Counted from the first letter of the stretch, positions 1 through 16,285 are shown. The stretch is 61,314 nucleotides of DNA from Spongospora subterranea (GCA_900404475.1 OUQQ01000040.1:1-61314); one strand, 5' to 3'. The notes: generated from the sequence alone by a model not told the origin. A program made the numbers and translations.

Positions 1-3000
1 GCGAGCCGCCAATTTTGCAATGGTATTTGCTGTTCCTGTTCTGGGCGCATTTGCGTGTCTAGTATCTTTACAAATCAACGACCCCGCTGGAAAAATTGAC
101 CCAACTCTGGCATTCATTGTTGTGTCATTGTTAAATACTCTCCGTTATCCTTTGCTTATGATGCCCTTAGCTGTGAAATCATGTTCGTCAGCGCTCAATG
201 CCCTCAGTGCAATAACCTTGTTCATGCAGCGTCCCCAACTGGTAATTGTTGTCAATTTAATACCAATAACTTGCAAGGCAACTAAACTATCGCCACTTCA
301 GGTGGATTGTCGAAAAAGTGTTGCGACTAAAAGTGATCCGGTTGGAAAGAAAGGAATAATTGAGATGGAAAAAGCGAGCCTTTCTTGGGGAGAAACTGCA
401 TCACCGATATTGAACAACGTCAGCATGCATGCGTATCCTGGCGAAGTCATTGCAGTTGTTGGTACTGTTGGATCTGGAAAATCAACGCTCCTTGCGGCAA
501 TGCTTGGCCAGACAAATCTTCCTCAGGGAAGTATCCGCGTTGTTGGAAAGACAAGTTATTGTCCACAAGAAGCATGGCTCATCAACTCCAGTATTATGGA
601 TAATATCATCTTTGGAACTCCTATGGACCGTGCTCGCTATACGAAAGTTATAGATGTTTGTTGTCTCGGGAGAGATTTGAGCCTGTTTGCTGAAGGCGAT
701 CAAACATTGGTATCGGAGCGAGGGGCTAACTTATCAGGCGGACAAAAGCAACGCGTTTCCATGGCTCGTTCGGTGTACAGCCGCAGTGACATTGTTCTGT
801 TGGACGATCCATTGAGCGCTTTAGATCAGAAAGTGGCACGAACAATATTCGAGAAATGTATCAAAGGATTCCTTCGGGATCGAACTGTGGTAATGGTGAC
901 GCACGGATTGCAGTATCTACATAAGGTAACCAAGAGTTTTGAATTCACCGTTCATCCTGCTCTAAAATAATCCTCAGGTTGATCGAGTAATGTTGATGGG
1001 GGCTAATGGGGTCATAGAGTATGGACCATGTGCTAATTTAATGTCGATACCAGGCGGCAAATTGAGGTCACTTATGGAAACTCACGTTGATATCAGTGCA
1101 GAGAATTTCAGCTATGAATCTGACGAATCGGTGCAACGCTATAATACCATCCAGATCCCTGCCGAGGGAAACCCTTTATTAGATTTAGTTTCAGTTCAAG
1201 TCAACGAAGATGCACGTATCATGAACAGCGAGCTAGTTGATACGGACGAGCGGGTTCTGCAACGCATTTCTCAGCTTAATCATGGTACTTTGTTATTTTT
1301 ATCCCACATATTCTGAAGAAGAATGACTTTACGTAGGAATTGAGGTTGATGACAATACGTTGAAGCAAAAGGCAGAATATGACCACTTAACGACCAACGG
1401 CCCGTATCACGTTTCAAGCCAATTAACACATGTGCCTTCATTTGCTCGCAGTGTTGCTCGCAACGAATTGAGCGTGCTGACGTATCGTTCTGACTGTGAT
1501 GACGAAGTGTTCACAACTGATTTACGTGGCTTCCAGCGGCGAACAGTCAAAACTGGCCCAATCGTTTATTTGCGGAACGGTGCTGGAGGATTGATCGTTT
1601 CAGGATCGATATGCTTGCTGTTTTTCGCCGTTCACAGTATTCGCATGGCACTTGATATATGGGTGAAAACTTGGACGGCCAATAGCAGTGGGCTGTCCAG
1701 CAATTGGAATGCTGTCATTTTTGGCATATTCTCTGTTAGCTTCTCTCTTGGTGTCGCATTGCGTGGATTTCTTCTTGCTAAGGTCACTGCCGCTAAAGGT
1801 CGTCTCCTACATGAATCCATGCTAACGTCTTTGCTTCATGCACCAATGTCATTCTATGACAAAACACCACTTGGAAGAATCCTTCAATGCGCGTCAGAAC
1901 ATCAGGTTTGCGAACGGAAATTCCAGAAATTTTATTGTTGTTGAAATGAATTTTCTTTTTAAGGGGGACGCTGATGATCGCTTACCGGATTCGTCGCTGC
2001 AATTTTTGCAATACGCTCCGTTAGCAATTGGGTCTTTGATTATAATGTTCATGCAATCAGATTGGATGTTGATGCCCTCAGTTGCCATCCTTGGTGTAAT
2101 TGGTTTTTTCATTCTCATACTGCCGCAAAAAAGTGGGGCCCTTCGTTTTGTGAAAATCAAAGACAAAGTTGCTAAGCCCATGCTGTATTCTCATGTCGCT
2201 TCATCCCTTGAAGGACTGTTTTCGATTCGCGCGTTCAACGTCCAAGAACGATTTCGTTCCTTAACCCTTGGACACTTGGATGAGACAAGCACATGGGAAA
2301 CCGCGTCCCAGAACATTCGATTTTTCGTTGCTCTATACATCGATGTTGTATGCTCTTTCGCTATATTTGCCTGCGCCTATTGGTTTGTTGTCCAACCACC
2401 TTCAACGAAAGTTAAATCGGCCGTGGTCGGCTTAGCGTTAGCCAACTCTTTACAACTATTAGTGTTTGTTCAATGGATGTTCCGGATGCTGGAAGAGACT
2501 AGAGGCTCATTCAGGTCGATTCGCGAGCTGCAAAATCTGGGCGACAACGTGACACCAGAAGCATTATTTGTTATATCTGATAACAAACAACCTGACGGTA
2601 CGTCTATTTATCCTTCAGGAGGTTTAGTACTTGTTAAAAACACTATTATTTTTTAATTTCACAGAATCGTGGCCATCCCGTGGTGAAATCATTTTCCGAG
2701 ATATCGTGTTGCGATATACTCAGTATGGGGTCTCGGTTTTGAAACAGGTAAATTTCAAGATAAATCCTCAAGAAAAGGTTGGGATCGTGGGGCGAACAGG
2801 CTCGGGGAAATCAACGTTGCTGATAGCGCTTTTGCGAATTGTCGAACTATCTCAAGGAAAAATATTGGTAGATGGGGTGGATATTCATTCAATAGGATTG
2901 CGACTCCTTCGCAGTAGAATTGCAGTTATTCCTCAGGAGCCGGTACTCTTTTTGGGAACGGTTCGTTCAAATTTGGACCCGTACAATGAATCAGACGATT

Positions 3001-3476
3001 TTGCTATTTGGAAAGCACTAGCTGCCGTTCATCTCGATGTTATTATAAGACCTATGCAAGGTGGACTAAATGCCGTTGTTGTCCAGAACGGGCGAAATTT
3101 CAGCCTTGGACAACGCCAACTATTCTGCATTGCAAGGGCGATCCTTAACAAATCCTGCATCATTGTTTTGGATGAAGCGACAGCAGCAATGGACGCCGAT
3201 ACTGATCAGATGATACAAAGCGCAATCTTGAAGAATTTCGCCAGGTGTACAGTTCTAACGATAGCGCACAGACTCAATACGATCATTGATAGCGACAGAA
3301 TTCTGTTTATGGACGCCGGGCATGTAGCTGAATTCGATAAGCCGCTAACGTTGATGAATAATCCACAAAGTATGTTCAGCATGATGGTTAACCAAACTGG
3401 GCCAGAATCAGCTCGAAAATTACGCCAATTCGCAGAAGAGAAACTTGCTAGAGAAATTGCGGCCGAGAAAAAATAA
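1..3476 (+). CDS. ABCC/MRP-type ABC transporter, 3' part
   Basis: C-terminal two thirds of a full-length ABC exporter of the ABCC (multidrug-resistance protein) class, a membrane pump for conjugated organic anions and drugs; the start lies before base 1. First nucleotide-binding domain: Walker A GTVGSGKST near 463-485, signature LSGGQKQR near 731-755, Walker B IVLLDDP near 791-811. A second transmembrane block follows (1570-2560) and then the second domain: Walker A GRTGSGKST near 2790, degenerate signature FSLGQRQ near 3097, Walker B IIVLDEA near 3160, H-loop AHR near 3267. Exon joins read by eye: introns 242-301, 926-977, 1285-1336, 1905-1963 and 2598-2664. The first domain has D rather than E after Walker B (LLDDP), the usual ABCC asymmetry. 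AATAAA (3472-3477) overlaps the stop. Substrate cannot be told. Family assignment is very secure. Confidence 0.93.
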
Positions 3477-3720
3477 AGTTTTGACCCAGTTGTCATTAAA
3501 CAATTTGTTCAAACTCTCTCAGGTTCCTATCTGTAGTTGTATTAATGCACTTCATCACCCCTTTCGTTGTTTTGCAACTTCCAACTCCGATTCGCTGTGC
3601 TATTTCGAATTTTCATCCCGCTGCGGCGTTTGCGGAGTCCGCAGTCCAGAGGTCATGGAGGGTTGCGCGAGGTTCGGCGGCAACTGTAGCCTCAATCGTC
3701 TTTTTCCCTATTCGGCAAAA

Positions 3721-5471
3721 ATGGGTCGAAAAGTTGTTGGACGCTCTCAGAATAAGAGGAAAAAGAACCCTAATCCAGAATCAGCTAATGCTGGTAGATG
3801 CGCCAAAGATTTTTTGAGTAATCTTCAGGCTATACCAGAAACCAAAGCCGTATGCAATGCCGATGATGGTATGGAATTCGAGCAGGACGAGGACGATATG
3901 GAAAACGATGACGAAATCGAAGAAGTAATCGTCAATAATGACGAAGATTGCGAGGACACTGATATGGTTGATCATGACGACGATGGAGGCGAGGACGATT
4001 CCCAGCCGAAAACTGTGTGGGATCCAAGACTTCACGCTCTTCCTGAAGGCGAAGAACTAGAATGCGACAAGTCTGCCTACACATTTTATCATTCCCTTCG
4101 TGTCGAATGGCCTTGCCTGACATTCGACACAATACGTGATCAACTTGGGGCTGTCCGTATTCGTTCACCGCACACGTTGACCATTGCTGCCGGCACGCAA
4201 GCCGCCAACGCTTCCGACAATAAGGTCTGCATTTGGAAGATATCCAACCTTTGCGCCACAAAGTTCGACGATGAGTCCGACTCGGATGATGACGACGATG
4301 AGGAGGAAATGTCGGGAGGACAACCTGTTATTGTCGATCGCGAATTTCGCCATCCCGGTGCGGTAAACCGTCTGCGGTCGTGCCCCCAATTTCCTCATAT
4401 TCTAGGAACGTGGTCGGATTCTGGAGTTGTTTCAATCTGGGACGCCCAAGCCCATATCAAGTCATTGGAGTGCGCTCCTCGGCCCAACCAGCCCATTTCT
4501 GACAAAATTCAGCCCCAATTTGAATATCGTGGTCATGAAGATGAAGGTTCATTCGTTGTTACTTGAAGAGATTAATTCATTGATTGAATTTGCATTTGGT
4601 TAGGGTACGCTCTGGATTGGTCTCCTGTTGTTGCTGGACGTCTGGCTACCGGTGATTGCAAGCGCGGTATTCGAGTTTGGAACCAGACCGGGTCATCATG
4701 GGAGGTGTCATCGTCATGCTATAAGGGGCACACGAAATCCGTTGAAGATATTCAGTGGTCACCGACGGAACAAGGGGTGTTCGCATCGTGCTCTATCGAT
4801 AAAAGGTAAAACCGTTTTCGGAATTGACAACGTCCTGTTTGAATGTCGATCACAGCATTCGTATTTGGGATACCCGCACAAGTAATAGGTCCATGTTGTC
4901 AATTGAAATCGCCCACAACAATGATATCAATGTGATCTCATGGAACCAATCGGTAGCGCATCTTCTTGCGTCTGGATGTGATGATGGATCGTTCAAGGTT
5001 TGAAATTCCCTCTCCATCGGTTACGGATCAGATTTTCAGATAGTGATCAGGTTTGGGACCTTCGCCAGTTTAAGGCGGGGCGTGCAGCCGGTTTCTTTCA
5101 ATGGCACGAGAAACCGATTACGGCGATCCAATGGCATCCCACACAAGATTCGATTCTGGCAGTGACTTCCGAGGACGACAGCTGCTCCATATGGGATATG
5201 TCAGTGGAGTTGGATAAAGAAGAAGCATTACTGGGCAAGGATGCCGGCGGCGCTGACCTTGCTGGAATAGACATCCCTCCGCAGCTTGCGTTCGTACATC
5301 GAGGTCAAACTCAGATTAAGGTTTGACAACATGGGCGGTGTCTTGTACCAGATCACTAACCAGCGTCTTTCTTAGGACATACGGTTCCACCCTCAAATCC
5401 CATCCCTTATTACGACCACGTCATATAGCGGATTCAATTTCTTCAAACCCGATAATTTGGAGGCAGTTTAA
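3721..5471 (+). CDS. GRWD1: Glutamate-rich WD-repeat protein (GRWD1 / yeast Rrb1)
   Basis: Nucleolar WD40 chaperone of ribosomal protein L3, needed for 60S subunit assembly. The start at 3721 is chosen because it opens a basic nuclear-type N-terminus ([13 protein letters not shown]) followed by a long acidic region, as in the family; further in-frame sequence lies upstream and the ATG at 3655 is an alternative. Five exons (3721-4546, 4604-4805, 4856-4997, 5051-5320, 5376-5471) keep one frame and give 511 residues, somewhat longer than the animal protein because of the acidic stretches. The family hallmarks are visible: [17 protein letters not shown], then [17 protein letters not shown], an acidic insert in the WD region, the [15 protein letters not shown] blade and the final [20 protein letters not shown] lies 12 bases after the stop. 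Confidence 0.92.
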
Positions 5472-5654
5472 GCCGCACTTTCAATAAATTTCAAAGAGAC
5501 AGCATCAATTCATCTGAAATCCATGCAATAGTAGCCATCCGCTTGCCACTGTTTATGTTTCGTAAGTAACGAATCGCCGCTCTGTGACTGGACGTTGACC
5601 GAATGCGAGACGATGGCGCCATCGAATCTCTTACTACATCAGTGACGTTAACAC

Positions 5655-6431
5655 ATGGCTTTGCACCTGAAGATATGCGTCGCCGGGCCAGGAAAATCGG
5701 GCAAGTCTTTCATCAGCAACTTGATGGCGAATCACGGGGGTGATCAACCGCAGCCCTATGACGAGACGATAGGCTGCCGGATATTAGAGACCGAATACGT
5801 CGTGGACGGAAAGAGCACAGATGGGCGAAAGGTCTGCGCTAGGACAGTTCTTGCTAACAGTCGCAATGGGGTTTACCGTAGCTGAGCACAGATAGAGCGC
5901 AACGTTCGCGTGAGCGTGGAAATTTGGGATCTGGGTGATTCTAGGTTCGAAAAGTGCTGGCTATCAGCTGCAAAGTCAATTAATGGGCTAATCCTGGTTT
6001 ACAATCCTAATAATAAGGTAATATATTTCTGATTCGCTTTGGAACTTTTCACAAACTTTGAAAGTTGATTTCGTAACTTTTGTTGCAAACTTGTTCGTCG
6101 ACGTTGCTGGTTTCCTATCATCATAAGACCCATAGATTGCTGTAGTTGAGTAGAGAGTTGTTAATGATAGGCGGATGAAGCTGATTTATATTCATGGTTC
6201 CGTTGGTCTCAAGAACATGGAAAGCTAGATCAACGCCAGATTCTCTTGGTGGCGAACCCTGGACCAGACCGTCAATTTCCTGCTACTATGAATCGGCCGC
6301 CTCCACCTTTGGACAAGTTGTCGATGGTGAAGTTCCTTGTCGGTGATCCGGCACAGTTACGTCAGGATGTCGTAGACTTCTCGGGAATATTGTTCGGATT
6401 TCATCCTGATGCAGAATTTCTCGACGATTAA
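5655..6431 (+). CDS. IFT22: Intraflagellar transport GTPase-like protein IFT22 (RABL5)
   Basis: Rab-like subunit of the IFT-B complex that carries cargo in cilia and flagella, so the organism very probably makes cilia at some stage. Three exons (5655-5831, 5892-6017, 6171-6431) give 187 residues, almost exactly the family length (about 185). P-loop GPGKSGKS at residues 9-16, switch region IGCRILE, and the modified G3 motif EIWDLGD in place of the DTAGQ of true Rabs, typical of IFT22. No C-terminal prenylation cysteine, also as in the family. The second intron (153 bp) is unusually long for this window. Convergent with the WDR4 gene, with only about 80 bases between the two stops. Confidence 0.9.
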
Positions 6432-6512
6432 ATGAAAAAGCACAACTTAGAAAGATTTTCTGAATTTGAAAAAGTTTCGATGAGCAATATTTATATGACA
6501 ATAAAAAATAGA

Positions 6513-7772
6513 TTAAACTGAGATAGGGGCGGCATCCACATCACCAGCCAGTTTTGCCCGTTTCGCTTGGCGCTTTTCTGCCTCCTTCTTCCTGGACAGC
6601 TCTTCGAATACGAATGGAGCAGGGTTAGAATGTTCGGCAATAGCTTTCATATGTCGATTCACGGAAACAATCTCGGCGTCTTGCTTGAACTCGCCACCGT
6701 CTCCTAGGGTGAACGATTCCAACATATCCCCCGACGCGACTAGTAATTGGTTGCAACTACTGAACACAATCGATATAGGCTGATATTTTAAAGGGATTGC
6801 CTGCAATTCTTGCAACTCAAATTCATCCGATGTCTGATAAAGGTGCACAAGAGGGTCATCTGATACGACAACGGCCAAGACACGATTGGCGGGAGAATAC
6901 GCAAATGACAGAATGGCGCCATCGCAGTTAACGGAACACAATAGGGCACCGGATTCGACATTCCAGACGGCAACCATACCATCTTCACCTCCAGATATAA
7001 CATACAATGGCGCTAAACCATACAAACACACTATAGCCCTAAACCAAAACCACAATATGAGAACCAGCAAGATGTAGAACAGACAATGATGAGAAACACT
7101 GAATAAAACCAGATCGATGTAAAATACAAAAGAAGGGGGAAGCAAAAGTGTGTTGTTTGAATCATTATCATACCCGTGATGTCCATAACAAAATGATTGT
7201 ATATCATATGCAGATGGATAGTGTGAACAGCGTAGTTTGCAATCAATGTCCCCAGATATTATATGCTCATGCAATATTGTCAATGCGTGAACTGTTTCGA
7301 TATGGCCTAGTATTTCTGCGATAGCAGATCCGGAATCTGTCACGTCTGCGATCGAGGACACAACCCCGAATCTATCGGCGACGATCAACGTCGAGCCAGA
7401 AAATACGGCTGACGTCAGTTTCTTTTCGAATTGATATTGACTGATTAGTTCACGCGATTTTACATCAAAAACGTTGACGAATTTATCGTCGGCAACTGAT
7501 GCAAGATACAATCCGGTTGAGGAGAATGTGATTGACCTTATCTGTTCGGTGTGAGTCGACGGCAACACGACGATCCCCTCACTATTATATAACGATATTG
7601 TCTTAACCTGGGCGATAGCAACATCATCTGAAGAGGGCGACGTGCAAATAAGGCACGATTGGGCCGGCATGCTGCACCTTGACTGACCTGACTCGTTCGA
7701 CTCGGTCCGCAATCTGTCGGTCGTAACGATTCCAGACACAAATCGAACTCCGTAGCGGACTCCGTCAGCCAT
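6513..7772 (-). CDS. WDR4: WDR4 / Trm82, WD subunit of the tRNA m7G46 methyltransferase
   Basis: Non-catalytic WD40 partner of METTL1/Trm8, which methylates G46 of tRNAs. Two exons (7772-7174 and 7038-6513, one 135 bp intron) give 374 residues. Diagnostic stretch: ILGHIETVHALTILHEHII, then SGDIDCKLRCSHYP and YDIQSFCYGH, which matches the WDR4/Trm82 central blade (usual form ADRDEKIRVS, then ESFCLGH). A following WD blade reads ISGGEDGMVAVWN. The C-terminus is basic and lysine-rich. The usual acidic DRDEKIR is DIDCKLR here, a mild divergence. Start at 7772 (MADGVRYG) chosen as the first ATG giving a hydrophobic first strand; an in-frame codon further upstream is less likely. Confidence 0.82.
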   Translation of the reverse strand: MADGVRYGVRFVSGIVTTDRLRTESNESGQSRCSMPAQSCLICTSPSSDDVAIAQVKTISLYNSEGIVVLPSTHTEQIRSITFSSTGLYLASVADDKFVNVFDVKSRELISQYQFEKKLTSAVFSGSTLIVADRFGVVSSIADVTDSGSAIAEILGHIETVHALTILHEHIISGDIDCKLRCSHYPSAYDIQSFCYGHHGYDNDSNNTLLLPPSFVFYIDLVLFSVSHHCLFYILLVLILWFWFRAIVCLYGLAPLYVISGGEDGMVAVWNVESGALLCSVNCDGAILSFAYSPANRVLAVVVSDDPLVHLYQTSDEFELQELQAIPLKYQPISIVFSSCNQLLVASGDMLESFTLGDGGEFKQDAEIVSVNRHMKAIAEHSNPAPFVFEELSRKKEAEKRQAKRAKLAGDVDAAPISV

Positions 7773-7898
7773 TGGCCTAATAATTTCCAGCAAAAGCCAC
7801 AATCTGCGAATAAGTTGGTAATAATTTCACAGATTATGAATGCAAAACGTACCGTTTCGACGTCGGAGTTTACGGAGGAAGAAATTTTTGTAAATACA

Positions 7899-8420
7899 TC
7901 ACAGAATATTGCAGAGGTGTGAGCAAGGGGCAAACGGTGATCCATTAGGGCTCGGGTTATCGTCATACGTACCATAATGGCAGTTTTCGATATGGTGCAC
8001 CGTCTCAAGATACATTCCTGCCGTATCTGCGAACTTCAATCTGTACAAACATTTTCTGTTTTAGCAATCAAAATCTCCATTCTGGGCTTATTACCTCTTT
8101 GTCGATGTCTCTTTGGACTGTTTCTGAATTCTTTTTCTTTGCAGATTGCAGGATGGCAGTGCTTGAAAATTGTCGCTTATATCAAACTCTGCATCTTGCA
8201 CAAGGTTATGATTGGATTGACTTTGCGTCTGAGAGGCATCAACAGCGCCAGATCGTCGGGTTGGGTGAAGACCCTCCACATCTGGGACAACGGTCGAGGG
8301 CTTACGTGAAATGGGGTTGCTTACGAACGGATCTTGCTTGGCTTTGTTTCGTCGTCGTTCGCTTTTCTTGCTTGTTTTTGGTTTCGAGGATGGTGCCCCA
8401 GCTAGAGCAGTGTCTGGCAT
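7899..8420 (-). CDS. Unknown small basic protein
   Basis: Not recognised. First exon 8420-8093 starts at an ATG preceded in frame by a stop and encodes a lysine-, arginine- and serine-rich N-terminus (SKKSERRRNKAKQDPF). An intron of about 59 bp (GTAATAAG..TTGTACAG) leads into a second exon reading RLKFADTAGMYLETVHHIE and ending at a TGA at 7899-7901. The total would be about 150 residues. The neighbour WDR4 lies just downstream on the same strand with about 130 bases between, so the two could share a promoter-to-terminator compact arrangement but not an operon. The end is uncertain because a donor-like GTACGT follows HYG and more exons could be spliced on. Confidence 0.4.
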
Positions 8421-8423
8421 CAC

Positions 8424-10465
8424 CGCTTATACGATTCTATTCAATGATTTGCCGGCAACAGTATTGATCGGCGATGGTACCTCCCTTACCTAGGCTGTTC
8501 AATGTTTATAACAAGAAGGAAAATCAAAACCGTTTGATCTCATCGTAACAGGAATTTTCGCAAATATAGTCGAAGTAACGAATATACAGTACTGCTCCCA
8601 AAGGACTCAACAGGAAGTGATCGACGTTACGATGTCACAGCCCCTCACATACGTGAATTACCTCACGAAAATGGCTTGACATGGGACATGGCTTTCCCAC
8701 TCGTTGGTCCGATTACCGAAACGCCCTTTATGTAGTCTCATGAATTAAGCTAATAGATGTTGAACGCTTTCGAAATCATTTCATATTTTTGCTGGTATTC
8801 TGTGAGAGGTAGAATTGAATGTCTATTTTTCGCCTGGGTTGAGAGAAGTATGCGGTCGTCGTTTTTTTGGAATTTTGCGAAAATCCGACAAAAACGCTCC
8901 CCTAACCCAAATAAGGGTTTGAGGTAAAGAGCACTGAGATGGTTTACTTCATTCGCTGACAAGGCTAAAGACTGGGGGATAGATCGGAATTCGCTGGCAT
9001 GCGCATCTGAAGTCAGCTGGCGAGGAAAATACAGCTCATCATACAGGCGAGAACAAACAGTTACCAAAGATAGAATGCACATGTCTACAGGATTTGAAAC
9101 TCTTTGAGCGCATCAAATTCACATTAGCGGAGCTGCAGCAATAATTTTCAGTTTAGATTGATGTCTGGATGTAAAACGAACATGTAAAGGGGCCTGCAAC
9201 CAAAGGTCAGCTGTGGCCTAAATCAAGCTTGGCACCGCGTCGTTTAAAAAACACAATAAATGTGAGCATTCGTTTTGATGCGTCTCGCGGATGTGCCCCA
9301 ATTGCGTCCATATTGTGAAGTCAATCTTCAAATTCAGATTGCATTCTACATCAGACAACAAATGCTTTCAAGGAAAACTCGATGAACCTTGTGCGATCAA
9401 GGAATTTTGCATTTTATAGCAATCCCTGTGCATCAGTTGAAACGAATCACCAAAATCGTTGAAGTTGACATTTCGCTGGGTTGATCGTGATTTTTTTTTT
9501 CAGCGAAAAACCTGTGTGTCTTATTGGCGTTTCAAGAGGATCCCGTTGAGAGTCGTGAACGGGTCCTCAATTCTCCTCCTGGGATAACATTTTACGTCGC
9601 ATACGGCAAGGTAAAAATTCCTTGCATCGACATGATGAGATCGTCCTCGGATTCGGTGTTCGATTTCGGCGAGGGGGCACTTGACGTCATCATCTTGGGA
9701 GCAGCCCATGGTAGGAGAGACGGTTGTCGAGTCATACAATAACTGTGAAACAGTATTGCAGTGGCGTGGTTACGTAGCACGTTCTGTTGTAGTGCACGTA
9801 CGACTACATTGCCATAGGTGGCACCCCTGGATGAGAGTTGAGGCCTCGCCAATTGAAATGGTCAATTATTTCAAGTGCCTCGAACAAATATCCGCTGCTC
9901 AATTTTTTGATCCAGACTACTCCATCTGTAATATATGCTGTGGCTGTAATCGTCACCTCCTAGTCGGTAATGGCGCGATTTGATGGTTGAAAAATGGCGA
10001 GATTTTCGGCCCAGACTGGGAGTCGTTGTACTGTATTTAACATAGTTCGATTGTGAGATTCATGGGCAGTTTAAAGCATATTTATCAGTCAAGCCCATTC
10101 GAACAGCAAATCGTGATACACAAAACTGAAACATTAAGACGGAACCGCGGTTTGGATTGCCAACGACTCAGCAAAATCAAATCATTTGCATGACAGTATT
10201 GAGCTGCAAGTGGATGGCCACGCCGTGCATATTGATAAAAGGCACTTTCGGTACAGTCATTTCAAGATCCGGTGAACTTCTAGTCTTCATATTTCGTCGA
10301 TAGAGCTCGGGTTGAAGCGTTATTGGCCAATATTGCGCCCGGCAACTATCAGGGGCGCCGGTCTTCAATGACAGCGAACGACGGGTACGACTAAAACGAC
10401 GACGAAAAAACTAGACTAGAAACTCCTCGGATCCTGAAGTGACTACCGAAAGTAAAGAAGATCGT
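8424..10465. other. Gene-poor stretch
   Basis: No gene recognised. Several open frames of 60-110 codons occur on both strands (for example 8750-9082 minus, 110 codons with balanced composition, and 9524-9742 plus), but none matches a family I know and none can be extended by plausible splicing. The next segment holds a retroelement remnant on the minus strand, so this stretch may contain decayed mobile-element DNA. Confidence 0.4.
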
Positions 10466-10744
10466 TTAAATTCTCCATTGCAGAAGTTTGAGGTTAATGT
10501 CGTTGATCCTCAAAAGGAAGAGAAAGACCTTGAAACGGCACTTGCGTGATTGTAACCATCCAGAACTGCTTACTCGCATCGGTAAGCACGGAACATAATC
10601 TCCCTTTGGATACGCCAAAGTAACAGCTTCTCTAATTGACTCAATGACAGTTTGAAAAGCCTGGGAAAACTCATCATTCCAACCAACATCATGTTTCGTG
10701 TTTGAACAGGCTAATGCAGGTGCCGCCAGCAAGATAGATCTCAC
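10466..10744 (-). pseudogene. Possible retrotransposon pol remnant (RT/RNase H junction)
   Basis: A minus-strand frame reads VGWNDEFSQAFQTVIESI, then AVTLAYPKGDYVPCL and SSGWLQS. This resembles the segment linking reverse transcriptase to RNase H in Ty3/gypsy-type elements, where W..E...AF..L...L..AP.LA.P precedes the TDAS.G motif. The TDAS itself is degenerate, the frame ends within about 90 codons, and no other pol domain or terminal repeat was found nearby. Probably a decayed fragment. Confidence 0.4.
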
Positions 10745-10833
10745 GTTAGCGAGTCAGCGTGGGCTACGCGATGCGCGTGTTTGAGGGCCACGCGGACTGT
10801 ACGGTAAATGAAGAGAGGAGTATCATTTTAGTG

Positions 10834-14572
<3,739 letters not shown>

Positions 14573-14682
14573 ACTATTTATGTAAGCTTAACTCGTCTAG
14601 TATCAAGCCCGTTTTGTTCTGACAGTGAATGTTTTGCTTTGGCGAGCAAACACACATGATAAGAATATCTGATTAAGACAAT

Positions 14683-15709
14683 TTATTGCCACCGCCATGC
14701 GAGATGCTGAGCAACAGTTTCATACGAGCCAAAGAAGAGGAACCCTCCCAGACTAATCCACGTAACGCGATGGTATATTCCTCGTGTTAACCCTGCCATT
14801 CCCTCTTCTTTCCATGTTGTCGTCAGACAATGCCGAAACCCTTTGTAAACGGGGCGTCCTTCTTGTGTCATCAGACGCGTTTTAACGACGTCAAGGGGGT
14901 TAGTCACTGCCGCTGAGATTCCGCCAGCAAGAGCCCCCATCGTCCCAGATTGTACTGGAGTTAAAGTTTCGCCATCATAACACCTCCTTGAATATTGAAG
15001 TTTCAGCGTCTCCCAGAGAGCAAATTGCAGCGCGTCGAACGGTATCTGGACAAAATAACGTTGAGATACATGCTGACCACAACATAACTCAATGGTAACC
15101 TCTCGTATTACAGTTGACCCATATCCGGTGAGCAATCCTGAAATTCCTTTTCCTGACAATATTGATTTAATACAAGCTAGTGAAGATGGGTGCATTCCAG
15201 CCTGCAAAAACAAGGTCTGATTTGTACCACCTCATAGAAGCACATTTGCCTTATTCACCTGCATCTGCTGTTTCACAATTTCGAAGGGTACACGAACCCC
15301 GCATGCGAATACGTTAGCGACGGCAGCAGAAGCCATGCTGGAGAATGGATCGGGAAAATGGGCAATTGATAGGCGACGGCATGTGTCATATACGGTGAAG
15401 AAAACGGCCCCAGATGGGAATGACCCGACCATCGCTGAAGTCAATCCGGCATAGAACCGGAAGGCCTGTTTAGGCACTTGACGGGTCTGCAACCTGGTCT
15501 TTAACGTATCCAGAGGGAACAATACTAAATCGGTGCACGTTCCGGCAAGACCTCCTGAAATAGCTGATGCTACACGACAGAGAAAAAATTAGGAACACGC
15601 ATTGGCATGAAATGATCCTACCGCTTAATGATAAAAGTAACGGCTTGTTTTTGGTCGTTGGCGCCGCAAGAGTAGCAGATCCGCCGATCTCGTGCTGATG
15701 TGCCGCCAT
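14683..15709 (-). CDS. SLC25A26: Mitochondrial S-adenosylmethionine carrier (SLC25A26), apparent frameshift
   Basis: Inner-membrane carrier exchanging cytosolic SAM for matrix S-adenosylhomocysteine. Exons: 15709-15622, 15570-15259, 15201-15100, 15045-14683. Mitochondrial-carrier signatures P-x-[DE]-x-x-[KR] occur three times: FPLDTLKTRLQT, a divergent VPFEIVKQQM and NPLDVVKTRLM. SAMC-type context includes YAGLTSAMVGSFPSGAVFF, STVIREIPFDALQFALWE and GGFLFFGSYE. The 54 bp intron 15046-15099 has no stop and is a multiple of three. The homologous protein continues GGLAG then TCTDLVLFPLDT, but the two halves lie in different frames: one extra A is present at GGAAACG (about 15538-15543). Either a sequencing indel or a young inactivation. 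An in-frame upstream ATG at 15823 could lengthen the N-terminus. Confidence 0.88.
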
Positions 15710-16285
15710 AAATTCAGTACAATCCCGGATTTTACTTTTTGGCGCAGCCACTAAACGATATCTGCGCAAACCTCCGTCCGCATCGCCAGCATGGGCAATC
15801 ATTTGCATGACAATAAGCGTCATCGACGCACGATGCCATCATGGATAGTTTTTGCCCTTACTTATAAAGGTTAAATTCATACAACATGGTTTTTTCACAG
15901 CAACAAATATGTCTCTTATTGAATGCAACGTGATTGGACGGTGCAAAATTTCCTCAGGTTTTTTCGCTATCATGGCACGCCGAACAAAACATATCGTTTG
16001 CGACCTCTGGTCATGTACTTGTAGTCAAGGACCGCGTTTTACATGCGTATCACATGAACTTTTGATGCGTATTGTTTGCAAGCGCTCGGCATCTACCTAC
16101 ATTGGATTTTCAGTCCTACGTACTCAGTCCCATGGCTATGTCGTTCGATTGACGAACCCGATGTAACAACAGTAGAAAGGGATCCATTGCAGTCATGCAG
16201 CCCCTTGGACTTGGTCTGTCTAACTTCTCGACACGCGAGTCTTTGATGTGTAGTCTGCATCTGTGGCATCTTGGGTATTAATCAT
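15710..16285. promoter_or_regulatory. Divergent intergenic region, SAM carrier / KRE9-like gene
   Basis: Lies between the minus-strand SAM carrier and the plus-strand secreted-protein gene, so it should hold both promoters. No recognisable motif was identified. A plus-strand open frame near 15852-16166 has no family resemblance and is treated as chance. Confidence 0.35.

Noticed and set aside
9521..9983. Overlapping frames on both strands
   Set aside because: No family resemblance, no splice continuation; both strands open equally, as expected by chance.
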